64,000 nt of DNA from G963663615 sp963663615 (GCA_963663615.1 OY760517.1:1364001-1428000), one strand, 5' to 3'; shown: positions 48,501 to 57,292, counted from the stretch's first letter. A program made the numbers and translations. The notes: generated by a model from the sequence alone, not told the origin.

Positions 48501-49104
48501 TCCTGTTGTTGAGAAAGCAACTTACAGAGTATTGGAAGATAAAGCTGATGCTAATGGTAAATGGGATTGGGGAGAAAGCTTATTAATTCAACCTCAAGGT
48601 AATACTGCATTTGCAGCTGCTTACGAAGTTCAGTTTATTTTGCCTCCAGATTCGGTTGTTTCTGCATCCAATCTTGTTAAACCGGGTGATGGCGACATAT
48701 TCCATATTAAAACCAGAAAACCGTTTGAAGCTAACGAAAGATATATTTGGACAACTAAAGCGGCAAAACCAACTAAAACTGATGTTAATGTTGTTGCAAA
48801 CGACATTTATGTTGTTCCAAATCCATACGTTGCCTACAGTCTTTCAGAAGAACCAGGTACAATTTCTTCGAAACGTGGTGAACGTGAATTGCAGTTCAGA
48901 AATCTTCCTGAAAAATGTACAATAAGAATTTATACCATTACTGGTAATCTTGTTGATACTATTGAAAAAGATGATATGACTTCATACGCATCATGGAATC
49001 TTCTTTCTTCAGAAGGACAAAGAATTGCATATGGTGTTTATATATTTCATGTTGATATTCCGGATGTTGGTGAAAAACTTGGAAGATTCGCTGTTATTAA
49101 ATAA
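45511..49104 (+). CDS. Large secreted protein with T9SS-like C-terminal domain
   Basis: 1197 residues, ATG 45511 with AGGG upstream. Signal peptide MKFNKILMLLILLLTFGLFAQ. The N-terminal ~500 residues include acidic calcium-type repeats (DPDQDEIAS, DKNGDGKPDS, DNDEDGLTDE, DEDGDWDPETDD). A fibronectin-III-like segment (~590-740, VTLYWDDRAE and YYYAVVAFDGG) follows, then beta-rich modules. The end has VVPNPYVAYS and TIRIYTITGNLVDTI ... YGVYIFHVDI, the shape of a T9SS sorting domain although NPFNP is replaced by NPYV. Function unknown; the calcium repeats and size suggest a surface structure. Middle gene of a three-gene operon with a receptor and a PorV-type protein. Confidence 0.85.
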   Translation: MKFNKILMLLILLLTFGLFAQDSNDKYSDINWKELSDADAERILGDMYAPKFFKSNGDKTQIKELIVSGNKITTILFNYGSICAPNRLSGTADLVWEGLGYGFEFTPLAASLVKGPDGENIKLVSDSYKLTTQGDYSESGDKWGWLPKAGYVDPDQDEIASLNAADKNGDGKPDSWPERWYSAGAQKYIWPAFLGDQASAPDEEVYFVVDDYSNAEFPYYPFDNDSTKRGLGLDMECRIIQFNNPLAEDALFLVYNVSNASDKTLDPVFFGMHGDPHIGGSSDYGDDLAGFVDASGFTLQPIDFPQRARNMVYAWDKDQSGTGGRRTGYFGWKFLESPSEDSDMEDNDEDGLTDESPENSAGVYIDGVTLPLDYGISDTVLFKSVFGELKPRFAGDEDGDWDPETDDIGIDGIGPDSPNYPGADYGEDDGKPSQAWYLDDNSNGAYDVGELLSDERLPGYKWAGSEPQFGRRDISESDQIGLTAFNAAQYTQKLPNVPMNDELMYDWLSAGKVDTAGQELLLKAGDNIFNFGTGPAVLEPGASQRFSMCIVFGSNINDLILNAETTTRILEADYRFAQPPAKPIVNAVAGDGKVTLYWDDRAESSVDPLTGKQDFMGYKIYRSRDYTFSDVRTITDGRGNAFLGDAFVNPETNERAQWHIVIPEDERSMYVNGFHPVEFQGRAVKYYIGDPDDTTGVIHEFVDSSVTNGIRYYYAVVAFDGGSIESGKELPPSETQSSISRDPITGKLTYDINTAMVMPGVKASNLNDADAGNYGIPVHDNGNATGFVGIKVLDELAVPDNKTYALEFTDPYTYSLLDSSGVVEEVVSDDTVFVELDHANIKEGTVVLTDAGGNVVDESKYEVNTSTGKIRGSEYNSLPKDNVYNVKYSYYPIVNSTRLDSSDGNPSFEGMKVYLVNEPLELNKEESKFSNPDINVKYEVIPATTGNPRADYRADWEIRWNNTDTTATGDWENVGDTALTKYNGMLAKCPFEIWITNPVVEKATYRVLEDKADANGKWDWGESLLIQPQGNTAFAAAYEVQFILPPDSVVSASNLVKPGDGDIFHIKTRKPFEANERYIWTTKAAKPTKTDVNVVANDIYVVPNPYVAYSLSEEPGTISSKRGERELQFRNLPEKCTIRIYTITGNLVDTIEKDDMTSYASWNLLSSEGQRIAYGVYIFHVDIPDVGEKLGRFAVIK

Positions 49105-49143
49105 CCGTAACCGTTAAAAATCTCTTTACGGAGGAAAATTTTT

Positions 49144-50178
49144 ATGAAAACGTTAAATAAATTCTTAATTATTTTAGTCCTGCTTGGAGTAACGGTTCCG
49201 GGTTATTCTCAGTCGGATCGCAGTACTTCAAAAGTTGGTACTACTGCCGCACCTTTCCTTGAAATTGGTGCTGGTGCCAGAGCTGTAGGTATGGGTGATG
49301 CGTACACTTCAGTTGATGGCGATATTTATTCTGTTTACTGGAACCCTGCTGGTGTGGCTAATTCTACTAGCCAGATGCAGGTTGCTTTTAACCATGCCGA
49401 TTGGCTGGCTGATGTTGATTATGATTTTGCTGCTGGTGCAATGAAACTTGATGATATAGGTACTATTTTTGCTACATTTACTTCTCTTGGTGTACCTGAA
49501 GATAAAGTTAGAACTTTTGATAATCCGGAAGGTGACGGACGTGTATGGGATGCAAGTGCTCTTGCAATTGGTCTTGGTTTTGCACGTAAGTTAACCGACA
49601 GATTTTCAATTGGTGTGCATGCAAAATATATTCATGAACGTATTTGGAACTCAACTGCCAGTGGTTTTGCAATTGACGTTGGTACAAGTTATCGTACTCC
49701 ATTTAATGACCTTATGATTGGGGCTGCTATTTCGAACTTTGGTTCTACAATGCAGTTGGATGGTCGTGATATTAACTTTAACAACGATCCTAATGATAAC
49801 GAAGATACTGGTCCTAATAATATTGCTTCAAAGTATGAAATGGATTCTTATGATCTGCCTCTTACTTTCAGGATTGGTCTTTCCATGGATGTTGTTAAAA
49901 CTCGTTATATTCGTGCTAAAGTTGCTTTAGATGCGGTACATCCAAACAACAATACCGAATATGTGAATAGTGGTATTGAGCTTGCTTACGATGAAATGTT
50001 TTTTGTTCGTGCAGGTTATAAATCACTTTCAAAACGTGATAGCGAAGAAGGTTTAACTCTTGGTGGTGGTATTAAATACCAGTTTAGTGATAACTTGCGA
50101 GTTTACTTTAACTACGCTTATGCTGATTATGGAAGACTTGAAAGCGTTAACTTTTTTGACGTAGGTCTTGAATTGTAA
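49144..50178 (+). CDS. PorV/PorQ-family outer-membrane protein
   Basis: 344 residues with a signal peptide (cleavage near GYSQS). The N-terminal block FLEIGAGARAVGMGDAY and DIYSVYWNPAGVA is the hallmark of the PorV/PorQ (UPF0164) barrel family, related to FadL-like channels; PorV is the T9SS shuttle that brings cargo to the attachment complex. The barrel ends with 'YFNYAYADYGRLESVNFFDVGLEL'. GGAGG lies upstream. Being third in an operon after a T9SS-like cargo gene, it probably serves that cargo; there can be several PorV paralogs per genome, so the essential PorV may be elsewhere. Confidence 0.9.
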   Translation: MKTLNKFLIILVLLGVTVPGYSQSDRSTSKVGTTAAPFLEIGAGARAVGMGDAYTSVDGDIYSVYWNPAGVANSTSQMQVAFNHADWLADVDYDFAAGAMKLDDIGTIFATFTSLGVPEDKVRTFDNPEGDGRVWDASALAIGLGFARKLTDRFSIGVHAKYIHERIWNSTASGFAIDVGTSYRTPFNDLMIGAAISNFGSTMQLDGRDINFNNDPNDNEDTGPNNIASKYEMDSYDLPLTFRIGLSMDVVKTRYIRAKVALDAVHPNNNTEYVNSGIELAYDEMFFVRAGYKSLSKRDSEEGLTLGGGIKYQFSDNLRVYFNYAYADYGRLESVNFFDVGLEL

Positions 50179-50210
50179 TACTTGATAGTATTGCAAAGTA
50201 TATAAAATTA

Positions 50211-50246
50211 AACCTCGCAGGTTACGTTTACTTGCGAGGTTTTTTA
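50211..50246. terminator. Intrinsic terminator after the PorV-family gene
   Basis: 9-bp stem AACCTCGCA / TGCGAGGTT with a 13-nt loop and six T on the plus strand. On the minus strand the tail is GGTTTAATTTTAT, so it may also stop the frameshifted T9SS gene. Confidence 0.9.
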
Positions 50247-50269
50247 TTAATTAACTATTATTGCTTTTT

Positions 50270-52020
50270 TTATTTAACCAATATCATTTTCTTCATTTTG
50301 GCGAAAACCGGGGTGCCATCCATATCCTTAACCTCTATTTTATAAAGGTAGAGACCACTTGCAAGTCCGTTAGCGTTAAAGTTTACAGTGTAAAATCCTT
50401 TATCCTGTTCCTTATAAACAAGCTGTTGAATAAGTTCACCGGCAACAGAGTATATTCCGAGTTTAACAAAACTGTTTTCTTTTAGTGTATATGTAATTTG
50501 CGTTGAGGGATTAAATGGATTAGGATAGTTTTGCATCAGTTTGTAAGTGTAAATTGTATTAGAGGTAACTTCCACACCAGTAACCGAAATCTGAGTTTCG
50601 GCAGCAGGCAAGCTTTCATTACCGGCATAATCAATTACAGTAACTGTATAGTAGTAAGTTTTGTTATAGTCAAATACTGTATCGATATAGGAATTTTCAT
50701 CAAGTTCGGCAAGGAGGTTACCAGGAGATGATAAATTACCGGAAGTCTCTGATTTGTATAATCGATATTTATAAAAATCGATTTCATCATTTTTTGCCCA
50801 GGTTAGCTTAATTCCTTCCGGTGTTGAAGAGAGAGTTGCAACAATATATGATGGTGGTAATGGAGGAAAGTCGGTATATGGATAACTTTCTCCGTTCGGA
50901 CCACCAAATGCACCAATATCACTTCTTGTACCATCCTTATCAAGAATAGCCGGGTCGCCTGCATCAATAGCAGGTGAATAAACTTGAAGGTGAACATCAA
51001 AAGTATCCTGATGTCCTCTAACAGGAGGAATAACAAATAGTGGATCAGCTACAATACTGTCAAGAACGGTAACATCACCATCAACGTCTGTTCCATTTTG
51101 CCAAAAGAGGTTATGAGTAATAGTTGGGTTACCAGCAACCAAATGCCTTTGTAGCAATTGTAAAAAATATTGTTTTTAATTACAGGGTTAGTGTTTTTTC
51201 TGCAATATATGGCAGCATATCTATAATATGTAGTACCATACTGATTACAGAATGTATTGTTTGTTACAATTAAACTATCATGAACATTGTATTCGGGGGT
51301 TATAGACCATCCTTGAATGCTGTTAACAATATTGTTCCTGAATACAAGGCTTTTTATTTCAAAACCGGTTGTAAAAACAGCGTGTAATGCATTATGGCTA
51401 CCGGGGACAAAATAACAATTAGTAATGTTAATGTTGCCATGTGGTCCGGATCTAATACAAGTAGCATTCATTCTTGGTAGAAAAATGGTGTTGTCAATAA
51501 TCGCAGTTCTTTGCTCGCGATGGTCACTAATACCTACTGCATCATTAAAGTTCTTAATTATACAATCCTGAAGTAAAAAATTACCATTTTGAGCCAATAC
51601 ATGTGAAATACTATCGATTATACAATTTATCATCACAAGAGAATCTGCACCACCATATACCGCAGTTATGTTGTAATTATTATTAACTTCTTTGCCATAG
51701 ATGTAGAGGTTGTAAAGATTGGTATTTTCATTAATATCAATAGTATAATCATTTAATCCACGACCATCAATAATAGTACTGTCAGAAGATTCTCCAATTA
51801 AAGTAAGTTTAGTATTAATAAGCAGGTTTTCCTTATAGCTGCCATTAGCAATATAAATTGTGTCATAATTTGAAGCAGCACTAATTGCCAGGGAAATACT
51901 ATTGGCAGCAGTTTCCCATGAAGAGTAGGGAGGAATTGAACCTCCCGTTTTGCTTACAAAAATATTTTGTGCATTTACAGGAGTATATAGTAATATAATT
52001 ACTAATAAAGCGAATTTCAT
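50270..52020 (-). pseudogene. T9SS-exported right-handed beta-helix protein, broken by one frameshift
   Basis: Two adjacent frames make one protein. The first (52020 to ~51145) has a signal peptide (VNAQN) and parallel beta-helix repeats (ITNCYFVPG, VFRNNIVNS, IVTNNTFCNQYG, VIKNNIFYNCYKGI). The second, from ~51150, continues the helix (VAGNPTITHNLFWQNG, AIDAGDPAILDKDG), then an Fn3-like domain and the sorting domain NYPNPFNPSTQITYTL with SGLYLYKIEV. The shift lies within 51139-51150, in or near the TTTGG stretch after KGI. Neither part alone is likely to work: the first lacks the sorting domain, the second the signal peptide. A sequencing error is the main alternative. No slippery heptamer typical of programmed shifting was seen. 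Confidence 0.82.
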
Positions 52021-52107
52021 TTAAAGCCCTTGTTTAATTCGTGCTAACTAAGGTAGTAAAAAAGTAATCGATAGTCCAGTATGGTTGGATGCAAAATAGG
52101 TACTAAT

Positions 52108-52129
52108 TTTGATAGCTAAAGTTATCAAA
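52108..52129. promoter_or_regulatory. Inverted repeat upstream of hicA (outer)
   Basis: TTTGATAGC, 4 nt, GTTATCAAA: nine-position dyad with one mismatch. It lies ~88 nt before the hicA start and may be a second operator for the HicAB module. Confidence 0.4.
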
Positions 52130-52166
52130 TAGAAATAGAGTCGATCCTGTTATAAAATACTCTTAA

Positions 52167-52194
52167 TTAAAAGTAAATAAATGTTTACTTTTAA
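52167..52194. promoter_or_regulatory. Perfect inverted repeat just before hicA, likely autoregulatory operator
   Basis: TTAAAAGTAAA, 6 nt, TTTACTTTTAA: 11-bp perfect arms, 22 nt before the hicA start. HicB antitoxins repress their own operon through palindromes at this place, so this is the likely binding site. Confidence 0.7.
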
Positions 52195-52216
52195 TATGCT
52201 TGGGAGGGGGAACTTA

Positions 52217-52402
52217 ATGAAAGCTTCTGAACTATTAAGAGTTTTAAAGAAAGATGGGTGGTACATGGTAAGTCAAAAAGTTTCACATATTAAGCTGAAA
52301 CATAATTCAAAAAGTGGAATTATAATATTTCCCGATCATGGAAGCCAGGAAATTGGTAAAAGATTGGAAAAGAAGATATTGAAAGATGCAAAAATTATTT
52401 AA
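52217..52402 (+). CDS. hicA: HicA family toxin (mRNA interferase)
   Basis: 61 residues from ATG 52217 with GGGAGGGGG upstream; the in-frame extension to 52181 runs through the operator and is rejected. The dsRBD-like fold of HicA is recognisable: MKASELLRVLKKDGW, then VSQKVSHIKLKH with the catalytic His near residue 25, and GIIIFPDHGSQEIGKR. HicA toxins cleave mRNA. It precedes hicB by 23 nt, the usual order. Confidence 0.88.
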   Translation: MKASELLRVLKKDGWYMVSQKVSHIKLKHNSKSGIIIFPDHGSQEIGKRLEKKILKDAKII

Positions 52403-52425
52403 AATTTTGGATTAAGCTAAAATGA

Positions 52426-52749
52426 ATGATATTTAAAAAAATAAATATTACAGTTGAAATAACAAAAACCGGATTTTCAGCATTTGCTGACGAATATCCC
52501 ATATTTACAACAGGTAAAAATTTAAATGATCTGATGACCAATATTGTGGAAGCTGGTAAATATTACTTTGAGGGGAATGATATTGAGTTAGGATTAGATA
52601 ATTTTAATATCAATATTGATTTTGTACAGTTTTTCAATTTTTACAAGGTTATCAATTCCAGATTTTTAGCTGAAAAGATAGGAATGAATCCTACGCTACT
52701 TTCACAATATGTAACAGGACATAAAAAACCATCGCAAAAACAGACTTAA
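52426..52749 (+). CDS. hicB: HicB family antitoxin, C-terminally truncated
   Basis: 107 residues: a HicB partial RNase-H fold (~1-70, NITVEITKTGFSAFADEYP, a short form) then a helix-turn-helix (FLAEKIGMNPTLLSQYVTGHKKPSQKQT) and a stop at 52747-52749. Downstream bases still encode the rest of the helical end: KRVLQ in the +1 frame (52748-52762), GINRI in the original frame, TGA at 52777-52779, then KELSEINLI. Skipping one T at 52747 and correcting a second shift near 52762 would restore a full-length antitoxin of ~125 residues. The lost piece is the last helix of the DNA-binding domain, so toxin binding may persist while repression is weakened. Confidence 0.83.
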   Translation: MIFKKINITVEITKTGFSAFADEYPIFTTGKNLNDLMTNIVEAGKYYFEGNDIELGLDNFNINIDFVQFFNFYKVINSRFLAEKIGMNPTLLSQYVTGHKKPSQKQT

Positions 52750-52884
52750 AAGAGTATTGCAGGTATAAATAGAATATGAAAAGAGCTTTCTGAAATTAAT
52801 TTAATTTATAGAAAGTTAGATAGGGTATTGAAAAATATCCAGTTTTTATACAAGGTTAGTTTTTTTGCAAATTAACGATATGTT

Positions 52885-52920
52885 AAACCTCCGAAAAACA
52901 AGTTCTTCGGAGGTTTATTT
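52885..52920. terminator. Terminator-like hairpin between HicAB and the S9 peptidase gene
   Basis: 11-bp stem AAACCTCCGAA / TTCGGAGGTTT with a 10-nt loop. It lies 15 nt after the S9 peptidase stop (minus strand); tails are only moderately T-rich (GGTTTATTTAT on plus, GGTTTAACA on minus). Confidence 0.7.
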
Positions 52921-52930
52921 ATATGCAAGC

Positions 52931-55066
52931 TTATAAATTATCTATAAAGTATTGAGTTATTTTCTGGTACATGTGTACTGCGTTCATACCTGTTACTCCG
53001 TGTGGGTGACCAACATAAGGATAGTAATCGAGTGGTATAAGCAAATCACTGCACTTTTTGGCGAATTTAAGCGAGTTTTGCCAAACAACTGTCGGGTCGC
53101 TTGTACCATGCAACATCAGTAATTTGCCTTCAAGGTTTTGTGCATAGTTAAGCAGACAAGCTTCCTTGTAACCTTCCGGATTCTGTTCCGGTGTATCCAT
53201 ATAACGTTCGGTGTACATAACCTCATACAAGTTCCAATCGATAACAGTACCTCCGGCAACGCCAACTTTAAAAGTATTGTTTGTACGTGTCATAAGAGTG
53301 GTAGCCATAAATCCGCCGTAACTCCAGCCAAAAACACCAATCCGGTTTTCATCAACAAAACCTTTGGATTTAAGGTAATCCAGTCCGGCAAGCTGATCTT
53401 CCATTTCTATGGTTCCGAGTCTGCGGAACGTAGCCTGTTCAAAATCTCTGCCACGGTTACCGGAACCACGGCTATCAACAGTAAAAACAACATAACCAAG
53501 TTGTGCCATCTGCTGAAACCATAAGTGGTAACGATATTTTGGAAATTCGTTAACAACAAGCTGAACATGTGGTCCACCGTAAACGTAAACCACAACCGGA
53601 TATTTTTTAGAAGCATTGAAGTTTGGCGGGTAAACTGTACGTGTTTCAAAACTTGTTCCGTCATGTTGAAAAGTACCGAACTCAACTTTACACATCTGGT
53701 ATTCGGTGTATGGATTTTGGGCAGTATCAATAACTTTTATTTCAGTGGCGTTATTGTTGTAAACTTTGGTTATTCCCGGAGTAGTAACATTTTCGAAGAC
53801 ATCAATAAAGTAGTCATTCTTAAAGTTAAAGGTTACATGGTGAACACCATCTGCTTCAGTTAATACTTTAGTTTCACCAGTTTCTATATTGGTTCTATAA
53901 ACTTTTTGTGATTTTGGATCATCAACATTCGATACATAAATAACACTGTTGCCATCTGCAGAAAACCCAAGGTGCTCAATAACGGGAGCTTTTGCAGTTG
54001 TAACCTGCTTAACATATTCGCCATCAGTGGTGTACATGTGGTAGTGAAGATAGCCATCGCGTTCGGATAGCCATAAAAATTTATTAGGTCCATTTGGAAG
54101 GAATATAAGGTCATGTTCAGGTTCAACATATTTGTCCTGTTTTTCCTCAAAAACAGTTTTAACAGCATCACCGGTACTTACATTATATTTTTTTAGTACC
54201 AAATGGTTCTGATCTCGATTTAAATGACCAACATAAATATAATCGCCGGAAGGATCCCAGGTTACAGCGGTAAGATACTGTTCCTTTGGTTCGCCTGTAT
54301 TGAGGTAAACAGTTCTTTCCGATTTTACATCGTAAACACCAATTGTTACGTGATGGCTTGCTCTACCTGCCATTGGGTATTTTATAGCTGCCAATTTTGC
54401 CGGTACGGGTTTGTAATCAACAACGGGATAGTTATCAACCATAGTTTCGTCTTTACGGTAGAATGCAAGTTTTTCGCTGGTGGGTGACCAGAATAATCCT
54501 TTAGATATAGCAAACTCATTTCTATGCACTGATTGACCATACACAATACCATCATCATCACTCTTTGCAAGCATTTTGCGTTTATTGTAGGTATCCATAA
54601 ATAGTGAATTACCAACAGTGTAGGCTGTGTGCAGTTTATTTGGGGATTCTTCAAGGTTTTCAGCATCATCCTCAAGAATAAACATTTTTTTGAATTCCCT
54701 GGTAACAGGATTAACAGAAAGTTTTACATTATGAACCCAAAGTATAAGTTTGCCATTTTCCCAGCTATATGAGGGGAAGTATGGATATTTTGCAAGATCG
54801 GCTTTAGTTAGTATATCGTTAAACTGTGTAAGGGTAAGTACCTGATCAACTTTATCATTATCTGTACTAGCCCTGTAAAGTATATATTCATCATCAGTTT
54901 TTTTTACAAAGCTGAAATCATTGGAATCAATCCAGAAGACATTTGTTGGGTTATTAACCCGAAGAGAAGTAACAGCATTAAGGATAATATCATCGGCAGT
55001 AAACTTTTTAGTTTGTGCGGTTAAAATGAATGTTAAAGAGAGAATTAAAAGGAGTATTTTTTTCAT
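52931..55066 (-). CDS. Dipeptidyl-peptidase IV-like serine peptidase (family S9)
   Basis: 711 residues with a signal peptide (LTFILTAQ). The N-terminal ~450 residues form the eight-bladed DPP-IV propeller, and the C-terminal hydrolase has VYVYGGPHVQLV, the nucleophile GWSYGG (~residue 580), HGTSDPTVVWQNS with the Asp and GHPHGVTG with the His. Such periplasmic enzymes remove Xaa-Pro dipeptides. Length matches the family. Monocistronic, GGAAG before ATG. Confidence 0.93.
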   Translation of the reverse strand: MKKILLLILSLTFILTAQTKKFTADDIILNAVTSLRVNNPTNVFWIDSNDFSFVKKTDDEYILYRASTDNDKVDQVLTLTQFNDILTKADLAKYPYFPSYSWENGKLILWVHNVKLSVNPVTREFKKMFILEDDAENLEESPNKLHTAYTVGNSLFMDTYNKRKMLAKSDDDGIVYGQSVHRNEFAISKGLFWSPTSEKLAFYRKDETMVDNYPVVDYKPVPAKLAAIKYPMAGRASHHVTIGVYDVKSERTVYLNTGEPKEQYLTAVTWDPSGDYIYVGHLNRDQNHLVLKKYNVSTGDAVKTVFEEKQDKYVEPEHDLIFLPNGPNKFLWLSERDGYLHYHMYTTDGEYVKQVTTAKAPVIEHLGFSADGNSVIYVSNVDDPKSQKVYRTNIETGETKVLTEADGVHHVTFNFKNDYFIDVFENVTTPGITKVYNNNATEIKVIDTAQNPYTEYQMCKVEFGTFQHDGTSFETRTVYPPNFNASKKYPVVVYVYGGPHVQLVVNEFPKYRYHLWFQQMAQLGYVVFTVDSRGSGNRGRDFEQATFRRLGTIEMEDQLAGLDYLKSKGFVDENRIGVFGWSYGGFMATTLMTRTNNTFKVGVAGGTVIDWNLYEVMYTERYMDTPEQNPEGYKEACLLNYAQNLEGKLLMLHGTSDPTVVWQNSLKFAKKCSDLLIPLDYYPYVGHPHGVTGMNAVHMYQKITQYFIDNL

Positions 55067-55100
55067 GACACTTCCGTTATTAAAATGAATGCTTTAAAAT

Positions 55101-55145
55101 AAAAAAGGGATTATCATTTTTCCAATCGGATAAACAATAATCCCT
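55101..55145 (-). terminator. Intrinsic terminator of the tig-clpP operon
   Basis: Stem AGGGATTAT / ATAATCCCT on the minus strand, with a ~22-nt partly paired loop (TTATC/GATAA) and six T following. It lies 20 nt after the clpP stop. Confidence 0.82.
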
Positions 55146-55165
55146 GTAAAATTTATGAACAAAAA

Positions 55166-55780
55166 CTATTTTTCTAACTTTCTTTTTTCAAGAATATTAT
55201 CAATAATATGATAATCCTTTGCTTCTGCTGAAGTCATGAAATGGTCACGATCGCAATCTTTAGTAATTTGTTCAACGGTTTTATTTGTATGCTTAGCAAG
55301 AATTTCATAAAGAGTATCTCTTGTTTTAAGCATTTCTTTTGTATGAATTTCAATGTCAGAAGTCTGACCCTGCATTCCACCAATCGAAGGCTGATGTATC
55401 ATAATTTTTGAATGGGGAAGTGAAGTACGTTTATTTTCAGCACCACCAGCAAGTAGAATAGCACCCATACTAGCCGCCATACCAACACAAATAGTGGCAA
55501 CATCCGGTTTAATGTAACGCATAGTATCATAAATAGCTAATCCGGCAGAAACACTACCACCCGGAGAATTTATGTAAAGCTTAATATCTTTGTCGGGATC
55601 TTCAGCTTCCAGGAAAATAAGCTGAGCAATAATAAGACTTGCAATATGGTCATCAACACCAGTACCAAGGAAGATGATTCTTTCGCGAAGCAAACGGGAG
55701 TAGATGTCCATTCCGCGTTCACCACGACCAGTTTGTTCAATAACGTAGGGTACCAGTGAATTATAAATATTGTTTTCCAT
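55166..55780 (-). CDS. clpP: ATP-dependent Clp protease proteolytic subunit
   Basis: 204 residues, 14-mer serine protease that degrades proteins fed by ClpX or ClpA-type ATPases. Catalytic Ser104 (CVGMAASMGAIL), His129 (KIMIHQPSIGG) and the Asp in DCDRDHF (~175-179). GGSVSAGLAIYDTM is the substrate-groove block. It follows tig by 26 nt, the classical tig-clpP order; clpX is not the next gene here, being absent from the window. A TonB or other partner is not linked. Confidence 0.97.
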   Translation of the reverse strand: MENNIYNSLVPYVIEQTGRGERGMDIYSRLLRERIIFLGTGVDDHIASLIIAQLIFLEAEDPDKDIKLYINSPGGSVSAGLAIYDTMRYIKPDVATICVGMAASMGAILLAGGAENKRTSLPHSKIMIHQPSIGGMQGQTSDIEIHTKEMLKTRDTLYEILAKHTNKTVEQITKDCDRDHFMTSAEAKDYHIIDNILEKRKLEK

Positions 55781-55806
55781 AAATACCTGAATCTATAAGT
55801 TTAGAA

Positions 55807-57138
55807 TTATTTATCATCTTTATTTTCTTCAGAATCAGCATTCTTTTTGGCTTCTTCTTCAGCCTGTTTGGTTTTTTCTTCTGCTGTAATTTCCTTAATG
55901 TTATTATTTTCTTTAAGGAAGTTCATTATTTTTTCATCTATAAGGTTATCACCTTTTTTGGACTCTTTATAATAATTGATCAGTTTTTCAACAGAAATAC
56001 CAGTTTTTTCGGCGTCTTTTTCAGCCATAGCTTTAAGGTCATCATCAGTAACTTTAATATCTTCTATACGTGCAATATTTTCAGAAACTATATGCCATTT
56101 TGCTGCAAACTCTGCTCTTGGTTCCAACTCAGCCTTAAGTACAACTTCATTAACTTTTTGTTTATGCTTTTTAGCATGATCAATTTCGCTCTGAAGCATG
56201 TTGTTCAATAAAGTTTCAACATAACCTGAAGGCGGAGTAAAGTCATTATTCGCAACAATCTTAGTTACGAGAGAGTTCTCAAAAATCTGTTCAGTTTGCT
56301 GTTTATTGTAATTATCGAAATCTTCTTTCATTACATTTCGTAATTCTTCTTCAGTCTTGGCTCTGTTACGGCTCATTTGCTGACAGAATTCTTCGGTAAA
56401 TTCGGCAGGAATAATTTTTTCAATGGCGTTTATTGTTACTTCGTAATTGTATTCTTCGTTAGCTGGTTGACCTTCAACGTTACGATTATCAACAAAATTG
56501 AAGCTAAATTTATCGCCAACTTTTTTACCGGTAGCATTATCAACAATTTGAGGGTTAACATTTTCTTCCGAAAGGTCAACACCCATATTTTGCTGCTGTC
56601 CTTCCATAGGATTCCCATCAGCATCAACTCTTTGCAAGTCAACATTCATTCTGTGCATGTTGTCGGCAATAGATTCGGCAGGTTCAAAAGTAGCAAGCTG
56701 TTTTCTCATTTTGTCGAGTTCAGCTTCAATATCCTCGTTACGAGTTGTGAAGATAATTTTTTCAATATCCTGATCTTTGTAGTTAGTTAATTCAAGTTCA
56801 GGTTTAACCTGAAATTTGACTTTGAAAGTAAGCTGTTCGCCTTTTTTATAATCAATATCAACTAACTGGGGAGTGCTAACAGGTTCCAGATCAGCATCTT
56901 TAACAGCATCCCAAAATTTATTGTTCGCTATATCTTCAGAAGCTTTATATTCAATAGCTTCGCCATACATCTTTTTAAGCATACCCATAGGAACTTTTCC
57001 TTTACGGAAACCAGGCATTGCGATGTTTTCTTTTTCTGTTAGGTAAGCTTTTTCAATATCATCTTTAAATTCGTCAAATAATAACGTAACTTCCAATTCT
57101 AATTCATTATCGGAAATTCTATTAGTTTTAGTATCCAA
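55807..57138 (-). CDS. tig: Trigger factor, ribosome-associated chaperone
   Basis: 443 residues from TTG 57138 with GAGG upstream. The N-terminal ribosome-binding domain carries the signature GFRKGKVP (residues ~43-51); the middle FKBP-type PPIase region (~150-245) lacks clear catalytic wording, and the C-terminal helical arms span ~250-415. The tail is acidic/Lys rich (EEEAKKNADSEENKDDK). It is co-transcribed with clpP, and the tRNA-Leu gene sits 73 nt upstream on the same strand. Confidence 0.95.
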   Translation of the reverse strand: MDTKTNRISDNELELEVTLLFDEFKDDIEKAYLTEKENIAMPGFRKGKVPMGMLKKMYGEAIEYKASEDIANNKFWDAVKDADLEPVSTPQLVDIDYKKGEQLTFKVKFQVKPELELTNYKDQDIEKIIFTTRNEDIEAELDKMRKQLATFEPAESIADNMHRMNVDLQRVDADGNPMEGQQQNMGVDLSEENVNPQIVDNATGKKVGDKFSFNFVDNRNVEGQPANEEYNYEVTINAIEKIIPAEFTEEFCQQMSRNRAKTEEELRNVMKEDFDNYNKQQTEQIFENSLVTKIVANNDFTPPSGYVETLLNNMLQSEIDHAKKHKQKVNEVVLKAELEPRAEFAAKWHIVSENIARIEDIKVTDDDLKAMAEKDAEKTGISVEKLINYYKESKKGDNLIDEKIMNFLKENNNIKEITAEEKTKQAEEEAKKNADSEENKDDK

Positions 57139-57210
57139 ATTTACCTCTTGATTTTTCTTGGTATGTAAATAGAAGAGAAGACTAGAATGTACTCATATTA
57201 ATTGAATGAG

Positions 57211-57292
57211 TACGAGTGGAGGGACTCGAACCCCCAAGCCTCGCGGCACTAGATCCTAAGTCTAGCGTGTCTACCAATTTCACCACACTCGC
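57211..57292 (-). tRNA. tRNA-Leu (anticodon TAG)
   Basis: 82 nt on the minus strand. Acceptor arms GCGAGTG / CACTCGT, D-arm with GTGAAATTGGTAGACAC, anticodon arm CTAGA-CTTAGGA-TCTAG with anticodon TAG (reads CUA), a long variable arm (TGCCGCGAGGCTT) as in class II tRNAs, and the T-arm GGGTTCGAGTCCC. CCA is not encoded. It is upstream of tig. Confidence 0.96.

Noticed and set aside
51139..51150. Programmed ribosomal frameshift in the beta-helix gene.
   Set aside because: No X-XXY-YYZ slippery heptamer and no obvious downstream hairpin were seen.
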